Shown here: piece by piece, positions 1-6,346 of the stretch
Layout: the number at the start of each line of letters is the position of its first letter
How positions within the stretch are numbered: the first letter of the stretch is position 1
Assembly (NCBI GenBank): GCA_028715435.1
Contig: JAQURU010000028.1
Coordinates: 1 to 10,474, forward strand
Direction of reading: 5' to 3'
DNA from: Minisyncoccota bacterium
GTDB lineage: Bacteria > Patescibacteriota > Minisyncoccia > Minisyncoccales > CG1-02-41-26
Length of the DNA stretch: 10,474 nt
The notes under the pieces: generated by a model
Database searches by the model: none
Told to the model about the DNA's origin: nothing
What the model saw: only the letters and a program-made list of their open reading frames with translations
Translations under genes and position numbers: made by a program

Positions 1-630
1 ATAATCAATAATAGCAATCCTTTGGGCATTGCGATCTGCCTCTTCCATGTAATGAGTGGTAAAAAATATAGTGGTGCCTTCTTGTTTATTAAGATCTTGA
101 AGATAAGCCCACATATGATTTTTAGTTTGAGGGTCAAGGCCCAAAGTTGGCTCATCAAGAAATAAAACTTTAGGGCTATGCAAAAGGCCTCGGGCTATTT
201 CCAAACGCCTTTTCATTCCCCCAGAAAACTTTTTTACTAGTTGTTTTTTTCTTTCCCAGAGTTCAACAAATTTTAAAAGCTGCTCTATTCTTTCCCTGCG
301 GATTTTCTTTGGCAAGCCATACAAAACTCCGTGGAATTCCATGTTCTCAAAAGCTGTAAGCTCATCATCCAAGCTGGGATCTTGAAAAACAATTCCAAAA
401 GACCGCCTTACCTCGTCTGGATTTATGGTTGGGTTATGCCCGTCAAGAAAAATCTCTCCGCTGGTGGGAGAAAGCAAGGTAGTGAGCATTTTAATAGTAG
501 TTGATTTGCCAGCGCCATTTGGCCCCAAAAATGCAAAAACTTCTCCTTTAGCGACATTAAAAGAAATATTATCAACCGCTGTAAAGTTGCCGAATTTCTT
601 GGTTAAATTTTTAACCTCAATAATGTTCAT
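1..630 (-). CDS. DrrA/NodI-type ABC transporter ATP-binding protein, partial (C-terminus beyond window)
   Basis: This is the ATPase subunit of an ABC exporter, expected to power a separately encoded membrane permease at the cytoplasmic membrane. I translated 210 uninterrupted codons from the ATG at 630 to the window edge. They contain Walker A GPNGAGKST (residues 36-44), the Q-loop Gln83 in VFQDPSLDDELT, the signature FSGGM (135-139), Walker B VLFLDEP (155-161) with the D-loop GLD, and the H-loop His193 in TTHYMEE. The VFQDPSLDDELTxxEN stretch is typical of the DrrA (daunorubicin resistance) / NodI group of exporter ATPases. The substrate cannot be read from the sequence. The start lies 3 nt after the stop of the Nudix gene, so the two are probably translated from one mRNA. 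Only a weak purine-rich stretch (GAAGAA) precedes the ATG. The permease is expected beyond position 1 but is not visible. Confidence 0.95.
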   Translation of the reverse strand, partial: MNIIEVKNLTKKFGNFTAVDNISFNVAKGEVFAFLGPNGAGKSTTIKMLTTLLSPTSGEIFLDGHNPTINPDEVRRSFGIVFQDPSLDDELTAFENMEFHGVLYGLPKKIRRERIEQLLKFVELWERKKQLVKKFSGGMKRRLEIARGLLHSPKVLFLDEPTLGLDPQTKNHMWAYLQDLNKQEGTTIFFTTHYMEEADRNAQRIAIIDY

Positions 631-633
631 AAA

Positions 634-1113
634 TTACAGTTCTTCAACGATTTCAATGTTTTGGTTTTGAATCACATCGCCCTCGCCAAAAGTAAACATA
701 GCTTTTAATAAATTGCCAGCTAAAACCTGTGGCACCCAAAATTCATCATCTGGCCACATCTCATTAAAAGGCAGCTCCGCGGTAAGAAACCATTGCGGTT
801 TCATTTCCTCGCTTTCTGCTGGCTCGTTTTGCCAATTCTCACAAAAATAAACATGGACTTTTTGGTTCCATGTTTCATTATGAGGAAAAAAGAAGTCCAA
901 TTCAGCCATTTTGTTTATCTGTTCTATTTCAACGCCAATTTCTTCTTTGGCCTCTCTTTTAGCAGCTTCTATAATTTCTTCACCTTCATTCACTTTTCCC
1001 CCAACACCATTCCACCTATTAACGCCAAAACCGCGCTTTTTCATTGCCAAACAAACCTCTGAAATTCCTTGCTCAGATTTTTTAATTAAAAAAACAAGCG
1101 TGGCATCTCTCAT
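634..1113 (-). CDS. MTH1-type Nudix hydrolase (oxidised purine nucleoside triphosphate diphosphatase)
   Basis: This is a 159-residue Nudix enzyme predicted to hydrolyse damaged purine dNTPs such as 8-oxo-dGTP to the monophosphate, cleaning the nucleotide pool. The Nudix box fits the consensus GX5EX7REUXEEXGU exactly at residues 39-61 (G39, E45, R53-E54, E57-E58, G60). The similarity goes beyond the box to human MTH1 (NUDT1, 156 aa). MKKRGFG and RWNG sit before the box. After it come a VHVYFC strand, an ESEEMKPQWF segment and MWPDD at 119-123. In MTH1, Asn33, Trp117, Asp119 and Asp120 form the base pocket. The equivalents here, N35, W120, D122 and D123, are all present. The start ATG overlaps the stop of the upstream HExxH gene by 4 nt, indicating translational coupling. 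No clear Shine-Dalgarno site is seen. The family is secure; substrate preference is inferred from the pocket residues. Confidence 0.93.
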   Translation of the reverse strand: MRDATLVFLIKKSEQGISEVCLAMKKRGFGVNRWNGVGGKVNEGEEIIEAAKREAKEEIGVEIEQINKMAELDFFFPHNETWNQKVHVYFCENWQNEPAESEEMKPQWFLTAELPFNEMWPDDEFWVPQVLAGNLLKAMFTFGEGDVIQNQNIEIVEEL

Positions 1114-1721
1114 AAATATTTTTCGTATAACTTTCTTAGCTCTGCGGATAGTTTTTGCGGTATTGGCGTTTTGAGATTGCTTTCAGGATCAATGCTATAT
1201 GCATGAACCTCATCCTCTAAAACCTCCTCGTGATAGCCTGCTTTTTGGCGCAACTCTTCTTTTATAGCTTCAATATCAAATTCAGAAAGAATTTGTTGGA
1301 CTTCTAACCTGTAATTATCGTTGGTATAAAACAACCCGTGGCTAATTTCATGCTGTAAAAAATGATCTGCTTTTTTATGAATCCCAATGATATAAAACTT
1401 GCCAGCCTCGCCTTTGAATATATCCAAAAAACTTTTTTCCTGTTCAGAAAGCGGGTCGAACTTGCCTGTATAAAAAGGCTCTAAAACATAAGAAGGTATA
1501 TTAAATCCGTTCCAGTCAGAATAATATGTAAACTCTCCAGTTGCCATTCCTTTAGGAGAATTTTTGATATACCACCCCTTAAATTCTTCAAGAGAAAAAA
1601 TTTTCCCTCTAAAATTCGGCGATTCGTAGTACTCTTGGAACCTCAAAAAAGTGGAGGTGATATCCCGCTGATTTTCAAACGTCAACAAATGAATTTTATC
1701 CGCCAATTTTTTGTGTTCCAT
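1110..1721 (-). CDS. Uncharacterised protein with HExxH zinc-metallopeptidase-like motif
   Basis: I do not recognise the family of this 203-residue protein. It has no signal peptide or membrane segment, so it is probably cytoplasmic. The strongest feature is HEISH at residues 124-128, preceded by hydrophobic FYIIGIHKKADHFLQ and followed by GLFY. This resembles the active-site helix of zincin metallopeptidases, where both His bind zinc and the Glu is catalytic. About 43 residues later, LEDEVHAY (168-175) offers Glu171 as a possible third ligand, as in gluzincins. The N-terminal half is rich in aromatic residues and resembles nothing I know. It lies 34 nt after the HAD/AlaRS-like gene and overlaps the Nudix start by 4 nt (ATGA), so it sits in the same operon. 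An AGGA lies 13 nt before the ATG, rather far for a Shine-Dalgarno site. Peptidase activity is an inference; the motif could also be structural. Confidence 0.8.
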   Translation of the reverse strand: MEHKKLADKIHLLTFENQRDITSTFLRFQEYYESPNFRGKIFSLEEFKGWYIKNSPKGMATGEFTYYSDWNGFNIPSYVLEPFYTGKFDPLSEQEKSFLDIFKGEAGKFYIIGIHKKADHFLQHEISHGLFYTNDNYRLEVQQILSEFDIEAIKEELRQKAGYHEEVLEDEVHAYSIDPESNLKTPIPQKLSAELRKLYEKYL

Positions 1722-1755
1722 ATGGTTTCACTAGTCCTACCAGTGTAAGCTTTCC

Positions 1756-2724
1756 TCAATAATTGTACCCTGGTAGGTCATACTCCTTATTAATTGTTTT
1801 TACCCTTTGTTCAATTTCCGTTACCGTTTGGTCAACTGATAATTTTAGTTCTGGATAGAAAAATTCAAGCTCGGAACTTAGCTCTAATAATAACTTAATC
1901 TTCTGTAAATTTTCACCATTAAAATTAATATGTTGCGGTAATATTCTAATAAACCCCCGAAAATATTTTTTTCTTCGAGTATTAAGACTAGAATAGCCCC
2001 TGCAATCAGTAATAATTCTATGAACCACCCTTAATGCCTGAACGATCTGCATTGCTTTTATTTCATCTAAGTTAAATAATTTTTCAGCTTCTCTAATTAA
2101 TGGTTTTATAGTATCAACATCCCAAACATTATTTAGCCCATTTATAATCATTGAAATCCTTTCAACCCCTACCCCGGTAACGGCAATAGAGTGTTTAAAC
2201 GGCCCTATATCAATTATACCCTTTTGTTCATTGAAAACAGGAGCATATGATAAATGTTCAACGGTACCAATATCTAATAGCTTACCTTGATGTTCATAAA
2301 ATATCTCATTTCTATAACCCCAAGGAGTAGGTAAATCAAATATATGTAAAGCAAGCATCGTATCTCTATTGTGGTTAGCGACAAATTGATTTTCTTTCTG
2401 CCAAAATTCTTTCCTAAAAAAAATACCATCGTAATTACTAATATTATTCTTCTTCAAAAAATAATAAATGATCTTTGCGCATCTTTGGTTAGTTGAAGTC
2501 AAGATGAAAACTTTACTGCCACCTTTTTTAAGGTTTTGCATTAACTGTATTATTTGCTCATTCCTTTGGCAAAAAAGCGTATAAGTAAAAACAAAAGATT
2601 TAAAATTGCTTAAAAAATAAAGTATAGCCCTAAGAACTTTATTTTGCTTAAAATCCCCACCAAATTTTAAAATAAGAATTGTATCGTGTAAATCAAAACT
2701 AATTGCTTTATCCATAAGTTTCAT
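1756..2724 (-). CDS. HAD-like domain fused to the second half of an alanyl-tRNA synthetase-like core
   Basis: This 322-residue protein has two parts. Residues 7-110 look like a HAD phosphatase fold: AISFDLHDT gives motif I (D11xH13D14T15, where the usual second Asp is His), and KVFILTST (71-78) fits motif II. A Lys for motif III may lie near 105-110, and no acidic motif IV is visible. Residues 133-265 follow the alanyl-tRNA synthetase core in order: TPWGYRNEIFYEH (compare GPCGPxxEIFYDH), a degenerate EIWN region near 155-165, AVTGVGVERIS (181-191, compare VDTGMGLERIA, motif 3), a NNVWDVDTIKPLI stretch, and LRVVHRII (compare LRVIADHIR). Motif 1, motif 2 and the editing domain are missing. The Asp before TG in motif 3 is Val182, while Arg189 is kept. 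Aminoacylation therefore seems unlikely without a partner. The ATG at 2724 has no Shine-Dalgarno site; Met4 is an alternative start. A split or decayed AlaRS is the main alternative reading. Confidence 0.82.
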   Translation of the reverse strand: MKLMDKAISFDLHDTILILKFGGDFKQNKVLRAILYFLSNFKSFVFTYTLFCQRNEQIIQLMQNLKKGGSKVFILTSTNQRCAKIIYYFLKKNNISNYDGIFFRKEFWQKENQFVANHNRDTMLALHIFDLPTPWGYRNEIFYEHQGKLLDIGTVEHLSYAPVFNEQKGIIDIGPFKHSIAVTGVGVERISMIINGLNNVWDVDTIKPLIREAEKLFNLDEIKAMQIVQALRVVHRIITDCRGYSSLNTRRKKYFRGFIRILPQHINFNGENLQKIKLLLELSSELEFFYPELKLSVDQTVTEIEQRVKTINKEYDLPGYNY

Positions 2725-2820
2725 GTGCGAGGGAGGATTGGACGATGTTCGAACCTATCTTATGCAGAATAGAGAATCTTTACATTTCCCATCGTCTCAA
2801 GAATCCCCACCAATCAATAA

Positions 2821-3435
2821 TTAACAGGAAAATTCACTAAGCAACTGCTCTAACCTATTAAAATAATAATCACTCTCTTTTTTAGCAAAAGGCAAATAAA
2901 GCTCTTTTGTTTCAATAACGTACCTCTTAAACTTCTCAGGATTGACATCTTTAGTAGTTATAATAGAGGCTAAATTATTTGTGCGGTCAGCAAGTTTAAT
3001 CAATCTGGAAAATTTAGGTGCCCTTGAGATTTTCTCTAACATCATTGCATTTATTTCTCTTTTTCTATCTTCTGGCAATAACGGAGAATTTTCTGCTCTT
3101 TCTTTAGTTAGCGGCTTCACAATATCATAAACATCTTGTCCAAAAGACCGAATAAACTCGGCCTCTGTGGTTGCATCGTCGTCCTCTAAAACATCGTGCA
3201 ACAACCCAGCAATAAGCAACTTTTCGGGACAATTTTGACCCTTAAAAGAATCGACTAAATCAGAAATCAATGGATAGATATGCTGTTCTAAACAAGGAGA
3301 ACCGTCATCCCTCTTTTGTTCTTGGTGTGTGTTTTGAGCTTGCTGAAAAGCTTTATTTAACAAAGGAGTCAGAACGATTCCTCTATAGTTCAGCTTCTTT
3401 AATAGTTCCTCTTTATTTAAAAATGGTACTTCCAT
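2821..3435 (-). CDS. Small HD-domain SpoT/MESH1-like (p)ppGpp hydrolase
   Basis: This is a stand-alone HD-domain protein of about 204 residues resembling the hydrolase half of RelA/SpoT. It is predicted to remove pyrophosphate from (p)ppGpp in the cytoplasm using Mn2+. Numbered from the upstream TTG (position 3450), the family landmarks are QNTHQEQKRDDGSPCLEQH with His57, GLLHDVLED with the HD pair His85-Asp86 and Glu89-Asp90, and LIKLADRTNNL with Asp155. The four metal ligands are therefore intact. There is no synthetase, TGS or ACT domain, and the length suits small alarmone hydrolases (MESH1 is about 180 residues). I prefer the ATG at 3435; the in-frame TTG at 3450 would add five residues, and neither has a Shine-Dalgarno site. 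The gene lies downstream of tRNA-Ser and 96 nt before the HAD/AlaRS-like gene. Related HD enzymes also hydrolyse NADPH or other nucleotides, so the substrate is not certain. Confidence 0.88.
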   Translation of the reverse strand: MEVPFLNKEELLKKLNYRGIVLTPLLNKAFQQAQNTHQEQKRDDGSPCLEQHIYPLISDLVDSFKGQNCPEKLLIAGLLHDVLEDDDATTEAEFIRSFGQDVYDIVKPLTKERAENSPLLPEDRKREINAMMLEKISRAPKFSRLIKLADRTNNLASIITTKDVNPEKFKRYVIETKELYLPFAKKESDYYFNRLEQLLSEFSC

Positions 3436-3461
3436 AATTTTAACTGCCAAGATGGGGAAAT

Positions 3462-3477
3462 TTGCCTATTTAGGCAA
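3462..3477 (-). terminator. Short hairpin just after tRNA-Ser
   Basis: A perfect 6-bp stem (TTGCCT / AGGCAA) with a 4-nt loop begins 6 nt past the tRNA 3' end. On the minus strand it is followed by ATTTCCCC, not a good T-run, so termination would be weak. It may serve tRNA 3' processing or partly separate the tRNA from the HD gene. Confidence 0.3.
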
Positions 3478-3483
3478 TTTTTG

Positions 3484-3568
3484 CGGAAGGGGTGGGATTC
3501 GAACCCACGGGTCCCTTTCGGGACACGGCTTTCCAAGCCGCTCGATTAAACCACTCTCGAACCCTTCC
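3484..3568 (-). tRNA. tRNA-Ser (anticodon GGA)
   Basis: This is an 85-nt class II tRNA on the minus strand. The acceptor stem is GGAAGGG (3568-3562) paired with CCCTTCC (3491-3485), with discriminator G at 3484. The anticodon arm has stem GCGGC/GCCGT with loop TTGGAAA, giving anticodon GGA, which reads UCC and UCU. The long variable arm has a 5-bp stem (GTCCC / GGGAC) with a GAAA loop, as expected for serine. The T arm is a perfect GTGGG / CCCAC stem around TTCGAAT. CCA is not encoded (GCAA follows), so it must be added after transcription. The gene lies 20 nt downstream of the htpX stop, close enough to be cotranscribed with it. Confidence 0.97.
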
Positions 3569-3588
3569 TCGCTTATCCAAATACTACT

Positions 3589-4491
3589 TTAAATTTTAAG
3601 CCCGCGCAAGGCAGCGATGCGCTGTTCCACTGGCGGGTGGGTTAGAAATAATTTTGTTAGCCAGTTGCCTGCTCGTTTACCTTTAAATGGGGAGGAGATA
3701 AATAAATGAGCAGTTGAATTGTTGGCAGCTTTCATTGGGGTTGGGTCGGTTGCTATTTTTTCTAAAGCACTAGCCAAGCCCTCTGGGTAGCGAGTTAAAA
3801 GCCCAGCTAAAGCATCAGCTAAAAACTCCCGCTTACGAGAAATTGCCAGCTGAATTAGAGTGGCGGCAATTGGTGCTAAAATAGCTGCTAGCAAAGTTAA
3901 AACGAGCATTACTGCCCCTGCTTTTGAATCATCGTCGCGAGAACGCAAGCCCCCAAACATACTCATTCGCAAAAAGAAATCTGCCATTATTGCCACCACC
4001 CCAGCCAATACCACAATAACAGTTTGCAACAACATATCTTTATTCTTGATGTGGCTTAATTCATGCGCTATCACCCCCTCAATTTCTACTTTACTTAATC
4101 TTTGCAATAAACCAGCAGTTACAACCACAACGCTATGTTTATTATCACGACCCGTGGCAAAAGCATTTGGTTGGGCTTCTGGCATCACATAGATTCTTGG
4201 CATGGGAATGCCAGCGGTAATGCAAAGATTTTCCACAATATGAAAAAGTTCGCGATTATCTGCTTCCTGAATTGGTTGGGATTTCGTCATGGCTAAAACT
4301 AATTTGTCACTCCACCAGTAGCTGCCAACAGAACTAAAAATACTAAAAAATACAGCAAAATACAAAATACCAGGAGCGTTAAAGGCCCTTGATAAAAGCC
4401 AGCCAAACCCGATTATCACAACTAAAAATACGGTTATTAAAAACCAGGTTTTGCGAATATTTGAATCTGCTTGTGTGTAAAGAGTAGACAT
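3589..4491 (-). CDS. htpX: Membrane zinc metallopeptidase HtpX
   Basis: HtpX is an M48-family membrane protease that degrades misfolded membrane proteins, with its active site facing the cytoplasm. The 300-residue length fits the family. Hydrophobic segments lie near residues 15-35, 40-60, 155-177 and 192-216. HELSH at 143-147 supplies two zinc His and the catalytic Glu144. REFLADALA (221-229) supplies the third zinc ligand, Glu222. RIYVMPEAQPNAFATGRD (99-116) and the LTHPPVEQRIAAL C-terminus (283-295) are hallmarks of HtpX. The gene follows the LemA and DUF2207 genes; LemA and HtpX are neighbours in many bacteria, suggesting a shared envelope role. It appears to have its own extended -10 promoter inside an inverted repeat at 4499-4560. 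No Shine-Dalgarno site lies at normal spacing; the nearest, AGAGAGG, is 17 nt away. Confidence 0.97.
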   Translation of the reverse strand: MSTLYTQADSNIRKTWFLITVFLVVIIGFGWLLSRAFNAPGILYFAVFFSIFSSVGSYWWSDKLVLAMTKSQPIQEADNRELFHIVENLCITAGIPMPRIYVMPEAQPNAFATGRDNKHSVVVVTAGLLQRLSKVEIEGVIAHELSHIKNKDMLLQTVIVVLAGVVAIMADFFLRMSMFGGLRSRDDDSKAGAVMLVLTLLAAILAPIAATLIQLAISRKREFLADALAGLLTRYPEGLASALEKIATDPTPMKAANNSTAHLFISSPFKGKRAGNWLTKLFLTHPPVEQRIAALRGLKI

Positions 4492-4498
4492 AGTTTTT

Positions 4499-4560
4499 AG
4501 AGACCCGACCTCTCTTAATCTGTATAAATATTATAACAGCTTTTTAGAGGTCGGGTCTCT
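4499..4560. repeat. Perfect 15-bp inverted repeat with 32-nt loop upstream of htpX
   Basis: The left arm AGAGACCCGACCTCT (4499-4513) and the right arm at 4546-4560 are exact reverse complements. The 32-nt AT-rich loop contains the -10 element for htpX. Neither strand has a T-run after the stem, so an ordinary intrinsic terminator is unlikely. Because the predicted transcription start is inside the loop, htpX mRNA would carry only one arm, whereas read-through from the DUF2207 gene would carry both and could fold. An operator for a dimeric regulator is another possibility. Confidence 0.85.
4530..4538 (-). promoter_or_regulatory. Extended -10 promoter element for htpX
   Basis: On the minus strand the sequence reads TGTTATAAT: a perfect TATAAT (4535-4530) with TG one base upstream, the extended -10 form that can work without a good -35. 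No convincing -35 is present at 17 nt. The start would fall near 4523, giving a leader of about 32 nt before the htpX ATG. Confidence 0.6.
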
Positions 4561-4565
4561 CTTAG

Positions 4566-6302
4566 CTACCAAGAACCGCCTCCGCCTCCACCAAATCCAC
4601 CGCCAGAAAATCCGCCTCCGCCAAAACCGCTAGCCCCAGAACCTCCGCCCGGCTTTGTGGCTAAGGCTTTACCAATTGCCGCCATTGATGAATTAAACGA
4701 TTTTTCAAAATTTACTGGGCTAAAATAGGCTCCGTAAACTGCCCCCTCATACCAAGTTGGAGGTTTTGTATAAATTCCTTCAAAGGCCTTGGCCCATTTT
4801 TTGGTACAGCCAAATATGATGGCATAGGGCAAAAACTTTTCAAAGATATTTTCTTTTTCCTGAAATTGATCTCTGTATTTTTCAGCTTTAGTAATATACT
4901 CTTTAAAACCTTTTATATGCCATAAAGCTTCTGCTCCTTTGAAGGTTTTTTTTGTCATTAAAGCGCCAAAAATTAAAAACAAACCAGCACAGATAATAAG
5001 GGGCAACCAAAGATTATAGCCAGCAAATAAATCAAAAAACTCCGCTACGATCCTAATAAGAAAAAATGAAGCAAACATTACCACAACACCAATAAGAAGC
5101 ATTTTTTTCTGCACTTTTACTGGATTTTTGTCATAATATTGGTCTTGGCTTAGACCCTCAGCAGCCATTTTTTTAATTTCGGGCAAAGCTTGGTAAAAAT
5201 TATTTTCTAAAGACTCCACGCTTATATTATCCCCTTTTTCAAAAATCGTTCTTAATAAAAGCTTTTCATATGGCTCAACAGAATCATCTTGAGAAAACTC
5301 TTTCACTTTAACTAAATTCCACCTTTTGCTCTTAAACAATAAACCCTTATTTTCTTTTTCTTCTATCTTTAAATAACCCCTAACGGCTAAATCAACAATT
5401 GTTGCTGACAAGCTTTTTGTCTCAAAATTCCCATTAAGGATGTAGCCAACTTCAGCTGGTTTGAGGTCGCTTGGTAAATCATATTGTGGCACAATTGATT
5501 TGTGCAGCTTGATATCTCGGCCCTTTTCCCACCAAGTAATAAAAAGATAAATAAAAACAATAATAGGCAAAGAGAACGGCCAGTATTTTTTGGCAAAATC
5601 GCCAATTTTTTCTAGCATGCCCGGCGGGCTAACAACACCTTTTGGCCAGCCCATCACAATCGTCAAACCCTCTCCCACCTGAAGCGGTTTTACAGATTTA
5701 AAGACAGCTGTTGTTATCTTGCATGTTTTACAGCCCAACTCGAAAAGCGGCAGCTGCGCAGAACAATCTTGCTCTATGGCACCAAAAGATCCAGCGTAAC
5801 ACTTAAGACGGATATCCTTTTCAAAAAGATTAACAGGAACAGACACTGCCGCGCTTGCTTTTCCAATTGGCACGGTCCAGTTATTACCTGTAACATTCCA
5901 ATAAAGTTCATCGTGGTCTGGTAAAAATTTTACAGCACCCTTAACCAAATAAGTAATAATATAATGATGGACACCTGTGATTGTTCTGTTGGGGTCGCCA
6001 ACTTTTACTCTAACATTATTATTGGAATTTATAATTTCATATTTTACTTTCGCATCGTCTAAAAAAACACTTTTTACTTGAACATTTATGTTTTTTGAAT
6101 AGATATCCCTAAAAATTCCATGTTTATATTCTGGGCCAAAATCGTAAACAATATGTTCTTGTACTGAAATTGAACTGTTTTTCCCAACTGCCACGGCAAC
6201 ATCAAAACTGTTTATTTTTTCTTGAGCAAAAACCGTCCCAGCCAAAGTAAAAAACACCAGACAAAAAAAGAAAAATATTGTAATTTTAATTGCTTTACAC
6301 AT
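4566..6302 (-). CDS. DUF2207 membrane protein with glycine-rich C-terminus
   Basis: This is a 578-residue member of the DUF2207 (YciQ-like) family of predicted membrane proteins of unknown function, often encoded beside LemA. Residues 1-26 form a signal peptide with likely cleavage after TVFA. The extracytoplasmic N-terminal domain (about 30-225) carries the family pattern VQEHIVYDFGPEYKHGIFRDI. A membrane segment follows at about 242-257, then a cytoplasmic region containing KPAEVGYILNG and a DLAVRGYLKIEE winged-helix-like stretch (281-315). Two further membrane segments lie near 401-419 and 431-449, followed by a conserved tail domain with LPYAIIFGCTKKWAKAF (491-507). The end (551-578) is almost pure Gly, Ser and Phe, closing in GSW, as is usual for the family. 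The start is 45 nt after the lemA stop, with a terminator-like hairpin between. No Shine-Dalgarno site precedes the ATG. Function is unknown. Confidence 0.93.
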   Translation of the reverse strand: MCKAIKITIFFFFCLVFFTLAGTVFAQEKINSFDVAVAVGKNSSISVQEHIVYDFGPEYKHGIFRDIYSKNINVQVKSVFLDDAKVKYEIINSNNNVRVKVGDPNRTITGVHHYIITYLVKGAVKFLPDHDELYWNVTGNNWTVPIGKASAAVSVPVNLFEKDIRLKCYAGSFGAIEQDCSAQLPLFELGCKTCKITTAVFKSVKPLQVGEGLTIVMGWPKGVVSPPGMLEKIGDFAKKYWPFSLPIIVFIYLFITWWEKGRDIKLHKSIVPQYDLPSDLKPAEVGYILNGNFETKSLSATIVDLAVRGYLKIEEKENKGLLFKSKRWNLVKVKEFSQDDSVEPYEKLLLRTIFEKGDNISVESLENNFYQALPEIKKMAAEGLSQDQYYDKNPVKVQKKMLLIGVVVMFASFFLIRIVAEFFDLFAGYNLWLPLIICAGLFLIFGALMTKKTFKGAEALWHIKGFKEYITKAEKYRDQFQEKENIFEKFLPYAIIFGCTKKWAKAFEGIYTKPPTWYEGAVYGAYFSPVNFEKSFNSSMAAIGKALATKPGGGSGASGFGGGGFSGGGFGGGGGGSW

Positions 6303-6307
6303 AAGCT

Positions 6308-6340
6308 AAAAGAGGCCCGACTTTCCTTGAGTCGGGCCTC
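6308..6340 (-). terminator. Terminator-like hairpin between lemA and the DUF2207 gene
   Basis: On the minus strand a perfect 11-bp GC-rich stem (GAGGCCCGACT / AGTCGGGCCTC) with a 7-nt loop CAAGGAA is followed at once by TTTT. It begins 6 nt after the lemA stop and ends 5 nt before the DUF2207 ATG. It could lower expression of the DUF2207 gene relative to lemA, or protect the lemA mRNA end. The T-run is short, so partial termination is more likely than complete termination. Confidence 0.65.
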
Positions 6341-6346
6341 GAGAAG

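Noticed and set aside
793..1174. Two overlapping plus-strand open frames
   Set aside because: They are antisense to the Nudix and HExxH genes, lack motifs, and are Phe/Ser-rich as mirrors of AT-rich coding sequence.
1722..1755. A small CACT / AGTG hairpin between the HAD/AlaRS-like and HExxH genes
   Set aside because: A 4-bp stem with a 9-nt loop and no T-run is too weak to call a terminator.
2725..2775. GGTTCGAAC in the leader of the HAD/AlaRS-like gene, resembling a tRNA T-loop
   Set aside because: Neither strand has the 5-bp T stem around it, and no acceptor or anticodon arm can be drawn. It is not a tRNA or a convincing tRNA mimic.
3860..4192. A 110-codon plus-strand frame inside htpX
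   Set aside because: It is the mirror of the conserved htpX catalytic region, with no motif or start signal of its own.
5387..5605. A minus-strand frame of 72 codons within the DUF2207 gene in another frame
   Set aside because: It lies fully inside a well supported gene, and its product has no recognisable domain.
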